Shown here: positions 52,601 through 64,000 of the stretch, piece after piece
Numbering within the stretch: position 1 is the first letter of the stretch
How the letters are laid out: the number at the start of each line of letters is the position of its first letter
Source of the DNA: Paramacrobiotus metropolitanus
Taxonomy: Eukaryota > Tardigrada > Eutardigrada > Parachela > Macrobiotidae
Reading direction: 5' to 3'
Assembly: GCF_019649055.1 (NCBI RefSeq)
Contig: NW_026570231.1
Location: forward strand, 1,054,001-1,118,000
DNA: 64,000 nucleotides
Program-made: the position numbers and the translations under genes
Notes under the pieces: model-generated
Seen by the model: the letters and a program-made list of their open reading frames with translations, nothing else
Databases searched by the model: none
What the model was told of the DNA's origin: nothing

Positions 52601-53164
52601 TGCAAAACGTTGAACCCTGTAAATTATTTTCATTTTCGAAGAAAAAAAATAATTTCATTCAGTATGGATTACGGAATATTCCATCTACTTCAATTACGAA
52701 ATTCGAATCTACTCACCTCCAATTTTTCAGCAACAGGTTCTTCGTAAGGCACCCATGCTTCTCCAGCTGCTTTCCAAAACCATGTGCCTCGACGGACAGG
52801 ATAAGCTTCTTCATCCCAGTAAACGGCAAAGAGACGCTTCTCCTTCAAGCTAACATCATAGCGTCCCCCCTGTGTAGGCACCATTTCCACATCACCTTCG
52901 CCGCGCTTATCTGTTGAAACCAATACTCACATTTGAACAGCGAACTCATAATCAGAATCCGTCAACTCAGGGTTTTCATGGAAGGCCATTCTTACGTTTG
53001 TGGTGCGCTTCTTCCAGACGGCCACTGTCATACATTGTGAACGGCACCCAACCATCTTTGTGATTCTCCTTGCGACAGAAAAACCAATGACTCTTGACGG
53101 GTGTATAGGGCAAAACAGCTGGACGGGATAAGAGTCCGTCCACATGGTCCTGACTGTGCTCCAT
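49607..53164 (-). CDS. DDHD-family intracellular phospholipase A1, without SAM domain
   Basis: Twelve exons: 53164-52996, 52910-52717, 52225-52091, 52000-51868, 51787-51646, 51575-51473, 51305-51200, 51117-50941, 50611-50430, 50371-50266, 50154-49785, 49718-49607, giving 642 aa. Known: DDHD1/DDHD2 hydrolyse acyl lipids on Golgi, ER and other membranes. Seen: an N-terminal WWE-like region ('[20 protein letters not shown]', '[20 protein letters not shown]', 'RRGTWFWK'), '[20 protein letters not shown]', and the lipase motif GHSLG split over exons 7/8 ('GHSL' + 'GSIVLFDML'). The DDHD part has '[17 protein letters not shown]', '[12 protein letters not shown]', '[10 protein letters not shown]' and '[18 protein letters not shown]', ending with '[14 protein letters not shown]'. 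The WWE region resembles DDHD2, but the stretch between lipase and DDHD parts is short and has no SAM domain. An in-frame stop precedes the ATG. Confidence 0.93.
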
Positions 53165-54334
53165 GAAGTCGCTGTTGCTCCAGGTGCTTACGCGCGACCG
53201 AAACTAGATATCGATAAAAACCGCTGCAGTTATCCGGTCATGCGCATCAGGATTTATTGTCCGAATAAATTTTGGCGAGAATCAGCTCTAGCGAGCACAT
53301 AAATTTGTAAAAATGTCTGATCACACCAACATTATTGTGTCACAATTTTTGAAACCAAAACATGTGCAGTATGATCGTATGCCATTGCCAATGTGTATGT
53401 AGCTATGCTGTCAATGCATACAACTGCATTACTGCGTACTCGTCCGCAATCAGTGAATCAGCTGTCATAATATACCCCGCCAGATGCACCGTGCATTGAT
53501 GCGCTAGATCGTCCATGCGATGCACATAAAATTTTCTTTAAATCTATATTTTTATCTCTTCGCTGTCCACTATACAGTATTAACGTACTGTGTTTAAGTT
53601 AATTTTGAAATCGCTTGATTGTTACCAAGTTCACTGCCGAAGAAAATCTGGATTGCAAAATTACTACGTGATAAAACTTATTTAATCCAAGCAATGATTG
53701 AATACAGATACAGTACCGACATACCGTATCTTATTTTGTACACGGTCATTTAATGCAAATATAATAAAACCGAACCAAATCGGGTGTAATAAGTATTGCA
53801 GAAATTTGATTATAGTTAGGTAATAGTTTTCTGACCTGTTCTGCTGGTTCGCTTTCAGTTCTTCTTTTTCGCGAATTTGATGAACATGTGCATTGTCCTG
53901 ACGGGGCCGATGATAGACTGGAGTCATCTAGTAATATTAAGAAGGTCACAAACTCGTACCGGCAAATAGTGAAGGAGTAACATCCATGGAAAAGTGCGTT
54001 AGGTAAAATTAAATAAGCTAAAAAATTGTGAATATCGAACAAATGTTAAATTGTACATTAGTTCATACAAATTTGCAGTCTAACAGGAAGGTGCATGACC
54101 AGGTTATAATTGGTAAAATACGCATGGCGCAATAATCAGGCAAGCGGCATGTAGATAAGTATCGCATTTATGTAGAAAAGCCGTAGTTGAACTCATATTA
54201 TATATATGTCGTTAGATTGGTACAAATACATGTAGAAGCGTTTAGCCTAATCGTTGATGTTCGTAAAATTTGCAAAGCGCTTGCATTAATTGTAAGAGTA
54301 ACCGAGGAATCGAACAAGAACATCATACGGCTAG
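53165..54334. other. Upstream of the DDHD gene; no gene seen
   Basis: AT-rich intergenic DNA. The first part should include the DDHD promoter. Minus-strand open frames at 53682-54042 lack motifs or convincing splice sites. Confidence 0.4.
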
Positions 54335-55006
54335 GTGCACCGTGCATGTGGCATACCGAGATTGCGAAAAACGGGATACGGTGCTTCGGTGGACAAGGCC
54401 ATACTGTATTTCATGAGATCCATCATGGATGAACTTCGACGTGTCAAGCGGGGACGAGGTGAGTTTCGTTGTTCACTGTGCTTCCAGTAAGCCTCAACTG
54501 ATTCCGGGATAGGTGGTGGTGATTCGGGGACGGAATCCATTGCCGATTTTGCTGAAGTGAGTCTGTGCATTAGATCATTTGTCAAAGTTCAGTAATGTAT
54601 CAGCCGACATCCAGTGTTACGCAATGCAAATGTAGATGTTGTTAGAAAACGTATTAAAGTGCTGCATCTGTGTATTTAACATAGCATAATAATATTGTAC
54701 TCGTATTAAAGTTCAATTTTATATACGCACTGCTTTATATTGCTCGCTTACCGGAAAGTTCCACCCAGCTACTTACTGTATGTTAATTGGTCGTGTTCGA
54801 TGGAGGAAATTTATTTGGTTCGACTATCGAGTCATTCACTTACAGATGATGATGAGTTATCGTGGACTTTAGAAAAATCTTTGTTCTAACGAATTGTTAA
54901 TACTGTTGTACGTATTTCGACAATGCCGTCCATAAAGCCAGATGTTGTTGTTTTTCAGCCATATTTCATTCGGGAGATAAGCGTAAAGCATACCACACGT
55001 TACTAA
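54335..55006 (+). CDS. Weak candidate: 3' exons of an unidentified small gene
   Basis: Three pieces join in phase with proper splice sites: 54335-54458 (acceptor CTAG, donor GTGAGT), 54513-54556 (acceptor GATAG, donor GTGAGT) and 54959-55006 (acceptor TTTTTCAG, then stop TAA). The product ends with 'KAILYFMRSIMDELRRVKRG', then a Gly-rich turn, 'DSGTESIADFAE' and 'PYFIREISVKHTTRY'. An in-frame TAG sits directly before the first acceptor. No upstream exon or start was found and I do not recognise the family. Two introns in such short DNA make chance possible. Confidence 0.25.
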
Positions 55007-55564
55007 CAGTTACAACAGCATTGTTTACTTTTACCAAAAATCCTAATTAACGGGTTAAAATTATCGACTACACACAAGCAGTAACGCGACTGAAAAAAAC
55101 TCGACCTTGAGTTTACGAAAACTTCAGTGCACACAGGTGCGATCGCTGCACATGGGAATTCAATTACAAACTGCAGCTTGAGTTGTGCTTTGATAGGATC
55201 AAAAGGGTACTACAGTTGTAGTAAAGTATTGCGTTTACACTGTAGGTACATGTGACTTAAAGACCCGAACCCGATGCCGATATCATTGCAGACGACTCTA
55301 AGATCGAACTTTGTTGTAAAGTCGAAAGTTCCGGTTTTAAACTACGAACTCCATCGCAATGCCGCCAATGCGTACACGTACTAACGATAAGAAGTATGAA
55401 CACCTAACGGGCGGTCACCTCGGAGGAGGCGGCCAAGTGGCAGGCGGTTTAAGAGTTAGAAGCGCCACCTGGTGTTTGTATAAATGATTGAATGTGGGTT
55501 AATGAAAAAGAATGGTTAATGAAGTTGGAAGTATGGTTGTGCGTAGGACTCTGATAGAGACGTA
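55007..55564. other. Intergenic; no gene seen
   Basis: A short GC-rich patch near 55400-55450 precedes the hairpin and tandem repeat. No coding frame is supported. Confidence 0.4.
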
Positions 55565-55601
55565 GCTCAGTTAGTTTATAACATACATAAACTAACTGAG
55601 C
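55565..55601. repeat. Perfect inverted repeat (hairpin), 15-bp arms
   Basis: GCTCAGTTAGTTTAT at 55565-55579 is followed, after a 7-base loop, by its exact reverse complement ATAAACTAACTGAGC ending at 55601. The right arm touches the first unit of the 79-bp tandem repeat. Confidence 0.85.
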
Positions 55602-55837
55602 ATATTTATGACATACACCTGACTCTAAATCCCACCTCCTACGAGCTGGCAGTAAGTGTGGGTTGGGAGCAGTTGGGCGCATACTTATAACACACACCTG
55701 ACTCTAACTGCTACCTCCTACGAGCTGGCAGTAACTGTTGGTTGGGCGCAGTTGGGCGCATATTTATAACACACACCTGACTCTAAATACTACCTCCTAC
55801 GAGCTGGCAGTAAATGCTGGTTGGGCGCAGTTGGACG
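55601..55837. repeat. Tandem repeat, exactly 79 bp x3
   Basis: The units span 55601-55679, 55680-55758 and 55759-55837. All share CACCTGACTCTAA, ACCTCCTACGAGCTGGCAG and GCAGTTGG with a few substitutions and no length change. A fourth copy begins (CATATTTT) and breaks off. There is no long open frame with coding character. Confidence 0.9.
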
Positions 55838-56452
55838 CATATTTTAAAATTTACACGTCTTAATTTTTAATTTTATTTTCACTTATTGTTACCACACACC
55901 AGCTGACTTTCGGTTTGTGTAATCGGTATGAGTACCGATCAGGATAGCATAATACAACTGTTCTTTTCCTTAAGGCCGTTTTGTTCTAATGCATATTTTG
56001 TACTCGTACCATGATAATTATTAAAGGTTCTCAGCTACCAGTAAGTTGTTACTTGAACTCAGTAGGTCGCATATTTATAAAATATTATGATCTACTCAAA
56101 CTTGAAAACAAGAAACTGCCTTATTTATTTCGTTCTTTATTTATTGGTAACTTTAAAAGTTAATTACTACAAAACCAATACAAAAAAACAAAATAATAGT
56201 GTATTTCAGTAAAAGAAAAATACTAAGATACAAACTTTACAAGTATTAATCGAGTAATTCAACATAATTACATCACATAGATACTAATACCGCACCACCA
56301 CTGTCAGATAATAATACCACAGATAACTATAATGCACTTAGAAAAAATGGTATAATGGCGGTAATAAATTGATGAATCACTCAAATAACAACAATAAAAA
56401 TGAAAAGGGTTGGTCCATCTCAAAGTAAAAGCAACGGTTCATGCTATTCCAT
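55838..56452. other. AT-rich intergenic DNA; no gene seen
   Basis: Strongly AT-rich with short A/T runs. It probably includes the 3' untranslated end of the minus-strand gene that stops at 56453. Confidence 0.4.
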
Positions 56453-57127
56453 TCATTTATTTCGTTTCTTCGGAGTTCCTGTATAAACAAATAAATGATA
56501 AAGAAATAAATTTAGAAAAAATAAATTTTAAATTAATAATTATATTTAAATTCTTACCAACAGATCGTTTGCTGGATTCAGGCTGCAATGCGCTTGTATT
56601 GTCGTCATTGACAACAATATCCATAGCACTTCCTGGAATTTCGTCTATCAAAATAAAAATTCATTATTAATTTTGAATATTAATAATTGATTTATTCTCG
56701 TAAAAAGGTTATACCTGGCTTTTTTTCTTCCATATACGTTATGCTGATTGTTTCTTTGCTCCGACCCTATATATTTTATAAAAATTAAAAATTATAACTT
56801 GTGTTATTATCTTGTTATATTTATGAAACGTTTTTATTACTAACTTCAATATTAGTATAAGCCTGTTTCAGTATGACGCGATATTGCTTATTCATAGCTG
56901 AGAAATCGGGAATCCCAATCAATCCGCTTTGATGCGCAGCAGCTGAATGTCCAAATAATTGCTGTTGAATTTGATTATGTCCCACAACATCCACAACACC
57001 ACTGTCGTCAACGATTTGCAACTATAATAACAAAAGAATTTATAATATAAATTATGACCTTATGCTTCATGACTATCGTAATTACAGTTACTGGCTTGTA
57101 GACAAATGTAACTTCCGATGGTTTCGG
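56453..57127 (-). CDS. 3' exons of an unidentified gene with a basic C-terminus (5' part not found)
   Basis: Five exons join in phase: 57127-57092 (36 bases), 57021-56845, 56766-56715, 56644-56558, 56478-56453 (stop TGA). This gives about 125 codons of C-terminal sequence. Seen: 'PKPSEVTFVYKPLQIVDDSG', 'QIQQQLFGHSAAAHQSGLIG', 'SAMNKQYRVILKQAYTNIE', a Glu/Lys segment, 'AMDIVVNDDNTSALQP' and the tail 'KRSVGTPKKRNK', which looks like a nuclear localisation signal. A nuclear or chromatin protein is a guess; I do not recognise the family. Codons are more AT-rich than in neighbouring genes. Upstream exons should lie on the minus strand beyond 57127, but the skewed DNA there gave no convincing one. 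Confidence 0.5.
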
Positions 57128-59020
57128 CTCAGTCAAGGATAATAATTAACCATGATTTTATTAAGATATGAACTGCCAAATATTTGTTTTTTAATCTGTT
57201 TCTTAGGTTTCTAACTCTTTTCACACTTGAGCTTAACACTTCTTTTTTCCATCTTTGTATAACCTACCCAAATTCTTGTCCCCCACTTTCCTTTGAATAC
57301 CTTAAAAAACCAGTAAATAAAACTTTTTGCACAATCAAATTAAATTAAAACACTTACCAATAATAACCATACACCTGAAATGGCATGTATACAAAAACAA
57401 CTCCAACATACAACCAAACAACCGGAACAAAAAGCGGAATGAAAATCATGTTCTCCAAATTTTTCCGATTTTCATCCACAATAAAAACATTTGTAAACCT
57501 CTAAACGGAACATTGCACCCACCTGTCTCTCATAACTCCAACTTCACTTGCCAATCTCCAAACGAATCAAAATACCCTAAAATACTGAATGATAGGGAAC
57601 ATTACACCCACCTGTTTCTTCAAAATATTTATTAGCTGTAGTAAAATAAAAATCCCTAAATACAACAGACTTCACATCATACGGATCGTTACACCCACCT
57701 GTTTCTTCAAAATATCTTATTCCCACACAAATAATCATTCATCCATAACTATATTTACTCCATAATATACCCAGATTCAAACCATAAAACCAGTCAACTT
57801 TACAGTACATTATACGCACCATGTACTATACAATAAACCATACGGAACACTACATCCACCTGTTTCTTTAATTTGATTTTATCAACTACAATATCTACAC
57901 AACATAACTCCATAATGCCAAATAAATTTCCTATAATGCCACTTATTCTTTCTATATTTTACCACAATATCCTTTTCCATATTTTCCGTAATATATTTTC
58001 TATTTTCCTTCATATATTCCATATTTTCCTTTTCTTACATAATATCTTTCATCATTTATTAACATAAATATTATTTCTACCACCCTATTAATCAACTCAC
58101 TATACCTTAAGATAATTTTCATTTTAACTTCTGCCTATCCAAATCACTCATTTCCAACTTTTTTTGACAGTCTGAAACTAAATGATGATATAACATCTAA
58201 ATAAATCTTTCGTAGAATCAAATCAATTTCCTTACTTAAATCGTACCGAAAGTCCTCTAAGTTCAGCGCCAATGCAAAAATGTATCTGTGTTCGTTACGA
58301 AAGGTTGTTACCAAAGGTCATTACGAAAATGTTCCTAGCTCGTTATAATTGTAGGTTAAATTATTGATAATGTTAAGCACTAAAAGTGCTACTGGTAGCA
58401 CGTTAAAAATTATTTATCTTTCACACAAGCGAAAAGCTGCTGCGCTCCGGTCTGCCAATGCACACCTAGTTTTTCTACTTTATAAACGTACTCTCAATAG
58501 CATCTACACACCAAACATCCGAATATACAGATATACTGTATAAAATTGCAAGAAAAAATTAACTAACCTCCTTAAAACTCTCGTTTTAAACCACACTGCC
58601 ATAAAGTCAAAAGCCAACCAATACTCTATTTATTCCTTAATATCTCTTAATCTATTTAACTTAAGAAACCAAATACATTAAAAAATTAACAATAAATAAA
58701 AAAATTTCACTATAAACAAATATTCCTTACTTGTCACAAATCTGCCAAAATCCCTTCAAACACCTCTTCCCGGGCACTCCAAATCACTCTCCACCTTACT
58801 ACAACAACCTTTACTATCAAACTATCAAATAAAATCTTACAACACAATCCAGACAACAAACTTCTCACAACTTCCCTTAACCAACTAAATTTCCACCGCA
58901 CTCCGATTTCCTTTTATATACCCACAGCACACTATACTTCACAAAACCACCAATCACCAGCAAATACCTACCTCCCCCATCCGATAACTTCCAATCCAAA
59001 ATCATTTCGTCAGAGAACTT
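57128..59020. other. AT-rich, strand-skewed tract (plus strand C-rich, G-poor)
   Basis: Over long stretches the plus strand almost lacks G. In 57721-57780 I count 17 C and 1 G, and in 58801-58860 16 C and 1 G. The skew is interrupted at about 58260-58490 by ordinary sequence. No coding exon was identified. The tract could be a long intron of the minus-strand gene at 56453-57127, whose RNA would then be G/U/A-rich and C-poor. Confidence 0.6.
57511..57876. repeat. Degenerate repeat with CACCCACCTGTTTCTT core
   Basis: The core ACACCCACCTGTTTCTTC recurs near 57511 (TGCACCCACCTGTCTCT), 57601, 57689 and, altered, 57850. The first three are spaced about 87-90 bases apart, and the last gap is about twice that minus some bases. 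A worn copy may lie near 57808. On the minus strand each core reads AAGAAACAGGTGGGTGTAA, which resembles an exon end with a GTGGGT donor. Confidence 0.65.
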
Positions 59021-60751
59021 TAAAAGCGGCCTCATTTATATCGAAACACCCAACCCGAAAATCGTCCTTGACAGGACACATATGGCTAAACTACTGCTTC
59101 TACAAAAAAGACTACCCTTACAAATTCTACACAACAGAGCCATATGGTCTCGGGTGCTAAACACCCTCTGTCGCAGTGGCAACCCCACCGCCTGCCGGAA
59201 AACCTGCCTTTGCGCTGCTGTATTTTCCCGTGCAGCGTAGTTTGCAGTTGCACATTGCACCTACCGCTACGTACTGTAATAATGCATCGTACCAAACCGG
59301 AAGTGCAATGACAAACGGTGGAAGTGTCTTTGTTATGGAATCGGTATATCTATAATATTCGGGATGTGACTTACAGCCGGTACACCTGTACAAACCTATA
59401 AAAAGTCTTCCCTTTAATAGTGTCTTTTATGGGTATTATTCCCAAGTTACAGATGTAAAAAAAATTTTACAAAGTGTAATATTTCAACTGTAGGAAAGTT
59501 CATGTTCATACAGTAACACAGTAGGTACACAGATTCGGTCGAAGACAGTTCAAGACACATAACGTGTTAAAAAACGTAAAGCTGCCGTTTTGCTAATTTT
59601 CCGCTCTTTCTGTCCTTTCGGGATCTATATAGTTCTAGGAATTTGGATTACCATAAAATACAAAGCAATCCAGTTCCATATTGCATCAAAAACATAAAAT
59701 ACCGTTACAGAAGAGCTGGTTGAGGGTAAGAAACCCTAAGACGAAACAATTATTCTATGCGTGCTACAACCCGGCATTTTTCAAAATTCAAAAAACCACA
59801 GGAATGTGGAATTTTGGGCAAGTTGAGTCACACAACATCGACAAATGTAGACGGTCGAATAACTGAAAAATTTCGTGGAAATTCGCCGCCGGTGTCTGTT
59901 CACAGTATAGGCACGAGTACGCTATAGTAGATGCTGCGTTTCCTCGCTGGATCAGATCTGTTGTTGATCCCGGAAGGGCCACTGGAAGTGAATCACTGCG
60001 CGTTGTTCCGCATTAATTTTAAGAGGTTTAATTTGTCGACGTGCCGCTATCGCGTTACAGCAAAAGCATTAAAGCGAGCAAACTAATTGTTGCTGCTAAC
60101 ATACAAATTATACAAATTATTAATGTTTGTGATTAGAATGCCGGTCCCGCCTTTGCCCATCATGACAGCGATAACAATCGGCAATTCGCCAGACCGAAGA
60201 CAACACAATTTAAATGCGTGCCGCGCTACACCACGCACTGATGTTCACAGCATATTCGGGACTCATTTTGATTTGTGTACAATAAACCTGACGCCGGATT
60301 CATCGCGTACGACTTGGATCTCCGCTTTTACCCTATGGCAGTTGTTTGTCTGTTGGAACCGTCCGGCTGATGTGGTTGTCGTACGAAGCAGGGAATAATA
60401 TTGAACCGAACAGTATTCAACGATCGTCGATATATCACGCGGAGCAGGGAATCAGTAGAGAGGGAAATGGATGAGTGCGCTGAGAGTCCTGAGCTGTCAG
60501 CCAGCGCTGCTCAACAGTAGGCGCACATGTGATGCATAATAGTCCACCGCGCCTTGTCATTCCGCGCAGTTCCCTTTTCCCGCTGCATGCGCTGTTTCCT
60601 TCTGTGATCCCTGGCAGTGTGGCGCTCCCTTTCCAGGGTCCATTGTGCGGATCTGTAGCTGCTGCTATCGCCGAGCGCAACTAGTCACCAATCGGTTGAC
60701 CGTGTTGCCATTGTTTTAATTTTGAGCCTTTCCATCGCATTCCTCGTAACA
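59021..60751. other. Upstream region of dynamin; no other gene seen
   Basis: Composition returns to normal. Open frames at 59036-59393 and 60087-60680 have no recognisable motif. The GC-richer part near 60430-60750 is probably promoter and 5'UTR of dynamin. Confidence 0.4.
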
Positions 60752-63700
60752 ATGGCGGCACCGGGCAACAGCGGGATGGAACAGCTGATCCCCATTGTCA
60801 ACAAACTGCAGGATGCTTTTGCCCAGTTGGGTGTGCCCTTATCGCTGGATCTGCCACAGATTGCTGTGGTCGGCAGTCAAAGCGCCGGAAAAAGTAGTGT
60901 CTTGGAGAATTTTGTCGGCAGGTAAGAAACGCAATTGCTTTCAGCTTTCTTTAGTTCAGGGAACGGGCACATGTTGGGCTTACTGGAGATTTAAAGCACT
61001 TTGCGATAAGCCTACATTTTTGGCTTGGTCGTTACAGCGTATCCCAGTCAGTTTGTTAGGAGTGTGTGGTCTTCTGTGTTGTTTGAAAATCGATTGTCGC
61101 AGGCCGGAGCGGAAATGCGCTTTCCCATGTGCAGGGTGTTTCGTTGAAGCTTTGGGCTAGCCGCGTAGTGTAATTATGGATGAAATCCTTCAGATCGAGT
61201 TGTTGTACGATGACTTAGCAATCACAGTAATCGCCAACCAGACTTGTTTGTTTTTTGTTTACGCACACTACGAATACATCATGCTATTAAATCACGATTG
61301 CTGTTTCTAGTTGAAATTCAGTTAATTTTGATTTTGAAATAAAGTCTTTCTCGCTGGCAACGACTACCGGGTGATGGGAACTGCGTAATACTAGTAACAT
61401 GGCTATGTAGTACTTTGCGCGTGATGTAGTGAAAATGAACTGAATAATTTTGTTTTGCAAAAGGAATTAGCTTACTGAGCATTATGAATACAAGTTTGGC
61501 TAACTATATCGTCACTCAGATCGCAAAAAAATGTCATAAAAGATGTAATTAGGATAATGTGACGCATCGTCCGGTAATCGTCATATACAGTAGAGCAATA
61601 AATTATCGCATAATCAAAAGTGGCCTCAATTTGAGTACAGCTTGTACAGTGTACAGGTTACATAACTGAGCCGATATTTCGAGGCGCCGAGGAAGTTACA
61701 GTCTTTGTGGTTCTTTGTAGTATTTTAAGATGTCAAAATTTTATGAAGAAACACTTATTTGTACTTCCAGTGTTATTAGGTTAATTATTTAAGTAAGGAA
61801 GCCATAACGTAAACGTGTTTACTTAACGTGTCGTCTACTTAATCCCCGATTGATTTGCAGAGATTTCCTTCCTCGAGGCTCTGGAATCGTTACACGTCGA
61901 CCTTTAGTGCTGCAGCTAATTAACAGTCCAACCGGTATGCTGGTGTTTTCTTACAATAAACTGCGCAAATTTCAGTATTATAATTTTTGTGCATTGTGAT
62001 TTGCTTTAGAATATGGAGAATTTCTACATCAGCGCGGCAAGATATATCAAGACTTTGATGCGATACGTAAGGAAATCGAGGATGAAACAGAACGTGTTAC
62101 GGGTAGCGATAAAAACATTTCACCGGCTCCCATCAACCTCCGAGTGTATTCGCCACACGGTAACTGGAGAAAAATTCTACATTTCTATGCTTTCCTAGTT
62201 TTTAACGTTTTTACAGTGTTGAACCTAACGCTGATTGATCTTCCTGGCATGACCAAAGTGCCCGTTGGTGATCAACCGATTGATATTGAAGTTCAAATTC
62301 GCAACATGATTCTGACGTTTATTTCTAACGAAAACTGCCTAATTTTGGCTGTATCTCCGGCCAACTCGGATCTCGCTAATTCGGATGCGTTAAAAATTGC
62401 AAAGGAAGTTGACCCAGAAGGTTAGCACTTGAAGCAGTAATTTTTAACTGCTGCTTAAATACTTATTTATAAATTGCTTGTTGGTGTAATTTTTAACTAC
62501 TTACCTGATAGAAAAAATGTTAGGTGAGTATCCGTTTTAAAGAAATTCCCGTGGCAGTTGCGCTTTGTTCATTTCGAGTGATGCACAAAGAAGTACTCGT
62601 ACGGTATATCACATTTACACAGTATTCACGCTCTTCGTGCTTCCGTACGTTTTATCGATGGTTTTCGTTTAGGACTGCGCACAATTGGCGTTATTACCAA
62701 ACTGGATCTTATGGACGAAGGCACGGACGCACGGGACATATTGGAGAATAAACTGCTGCCTTTGCGCCGTGGATACATTGGCATTGTTAATCGCAGCCAG
62801 CGGGATATCGACGGGAAGAAGGACATCAAAGCCGCACAAGATGCGGAGAGAAAATTTTTCATTACGCACCCATCTTATCGGTAATTGGTAATTTTAGCGT
62901 CTGGACTGATGGTCCAGACATTTAAAAAAACCACTCACTCTGCATATGCAGTACAATTATAACCGGCTTTTGTATTCAAAGAGGAAATTGCTGAACGAAT
63001 AGCTGGCCTAAATGAGTAGACAAAAGTAGTATATGAAAAAGCAGTTTGTCGAAAAAATGAAAGCGATTAAGTATAAGTAACTGTCACTTCACACATACAA
63101 ATTTTAGACATATTGCCGAACGAATGGGAACATCTTATCTCCAACGCGTCCTGAATCAGCAGCTCACCAACCACATTCGTGAAACTCTTCCTGGTCTACG
63201 GGATAAACTGCAGAAACAACTATTAGCCATGGAAAAAGATGTGGCCGAGTATAAGAATTACCGCCCAGATGATCCTGGTCGTAAAACCAAAGCGATGATG
63301 CAGTACGTTTGCGATTAGTAATTTGGATTGATTCCACAATGCGTTGTATTGCTTTCCTAAATCTGTTTTGTGTGACGCAGAATGATTCAGACTTTCGCTG
63401 TGGACTTCGAAAAGAACATTGAAGGGAATGCTATGGGAACAGGTGAAATCAACACACTGGAGCTGTCAGGTGGTGCAAAAATCAATCGCATCTTCCACGA
63501 ACGATTTCCATTTGAAATTGTCAAGGTGCGAAAAGTTTTTTTATTGCTTAATTCGACTAATTTAGCTTGTTCGATTTAGCTTGCTCCTACGACTTGTTGA
63601 ATTTCAACAATTGTTCGTATCTTTCTAAATGAAAGTCGACGAGTTATATTGTTAACAGAATGCGTGAACGAAATTCTGAAATTGGCGTATTTAGCTAACT

Positions 63701-64000
63701 GGATCCTTATTACCGAACTGAAATATTTACCTTCTTTCCCGTTTATTTAGTAGTGATGGCATGAATAATAACACTCTTTTGTACAGATGGAATTCGATGA
63801 GAAGGAGCTGCGCCGCGAAATTGCTTATGCCATCCGCAATATCCACGGCATTCGCGTGGGATTGTTCACGCCTGATAAAGCATTCGAAGCCATGACTAAA
63901 CGACAAATTGCCCGCTTAAAGGAGCCATCACTGAAATGTGTGGATTTGGTGGTAGCTGAATTATCCAGTGTGATTCGCCGATGTAGTGAACGGGTACAGC
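60752..64000 (+). CDS. Dynamin GTPase, N-terminal part (continues past the window)
   Basis: Eight exons are seen: 60752-60921, 61861-61934, 62010-62159, 62217-62420, 62673-62880, 63109-63302, 63381-63525 and 63787 to the window end. Dynamin is the large GTPase that assembles around and severs the necks of budding vesicles in endocytosis. Seen: '[19 protein letters not shown]', P-loop '[19 protein letters not shown]', '[15 protein letters not shown]' (switch I), '[18 protein letters not shown]' (G3/switch II), '[15 protein letters not shown]' (G4) and '[20 protein letters not shown]'. The stalk follows with '[20 protein letters not shown]' and '[19 protein letters not shown]'. The match is to classical dynamin (shibire/DNM1-3) rather than DRP1. 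The first intron is long, about 940 bases. The remaining stalk, PH, GED and proline-rich parts lie beyond the window. Confidence 0.96.

Noticed and set aside
59036-59393. Overlapping minus-strand frames with Arg/Cys-rich translation upstream of dynamin
   Set aside because: Three frames are open at once in a short GC-richer patch, no motif is present, and no exon of the minus gene at 56453-57127 could be joined to them.

Overview
This is a eukaryotic nuclear window from a metazoan. It holds spliced genes with short GT-AG introns on both strands, conserved animal proteins, and no prokaryotic or phage features. The NR6A/HR4-type nuclear receptor with the arthropod-like opening '[11 protein letters not shown]' points to an ecdysozoan. 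A tardigrade or another small-genome ecdysozoan is my guess, not something the sequence proves. All exon boundaries below were assembled by hand from reading frame, splice sites and family knowledge, and the phases close in every complete gene.

Layout: 0.5-5.7 kb (+) is a 53BP1-like protein with three tandem-Tudor modules and twin BRCT domains. 6.0-6.8 kb (-) is a small single-membrane-span protein. 8.0-9.9 kb (-) is ribonucleotide reductase small subunit R2. 11.9-13.6 kb (+) is GINS subunit PSF3. 14.1-15.0 kb (-) is an RBM7-like RRM protein. 15.6-18.4 kb (+) is a DHX35-like helicase. 21.0-26.9 kb (+) is a second, divergent 53BP1-like protein. 27-37 kb is almost gene-free apart from one orphan reading frame near 28.5 kb. 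37.2-40.1 kb (+) is an HR4/NR6A nuclear receptor. 40.7-44.1 kb (-) is glycerol kinase with a C-terminal membrane tail. 46.0-47.2 kb (-) is ribosomal protein S26. 47.8-49.1 kb (+) is COP9 signalosome subunit 7. 49.6-53.2 kb (-) is a DDHD-family phospholipase A1. 54-59 kb is repeat-bearing and AT-rich, with strongly strand-skewed DNA, one weak gene candidate (+) and the 3' part of an unidentified gene (-). 60.8 kb to the end (+) is the first part of dynamin.

The first 27 kb is rich in genome-maintenance genes: two 53BP1-like genes, RNR R2 and PSF3, with the RNA factors RBM7-like and DHX35 between them. The most unusual items are the duplicated and diverged 53BP1-like pair, the triple tandem-Tudor array, an unknown helical N-terminal domain in the second copy, and a compact two-way poly(A) element between HR4 and glycerol kinase. 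Also notable are an open frame running in phase into the S26 start codon, a piece of CSN7 exon 4 copied into intron 1, and the C-rich, G-depleted tract at 57-59 kb.
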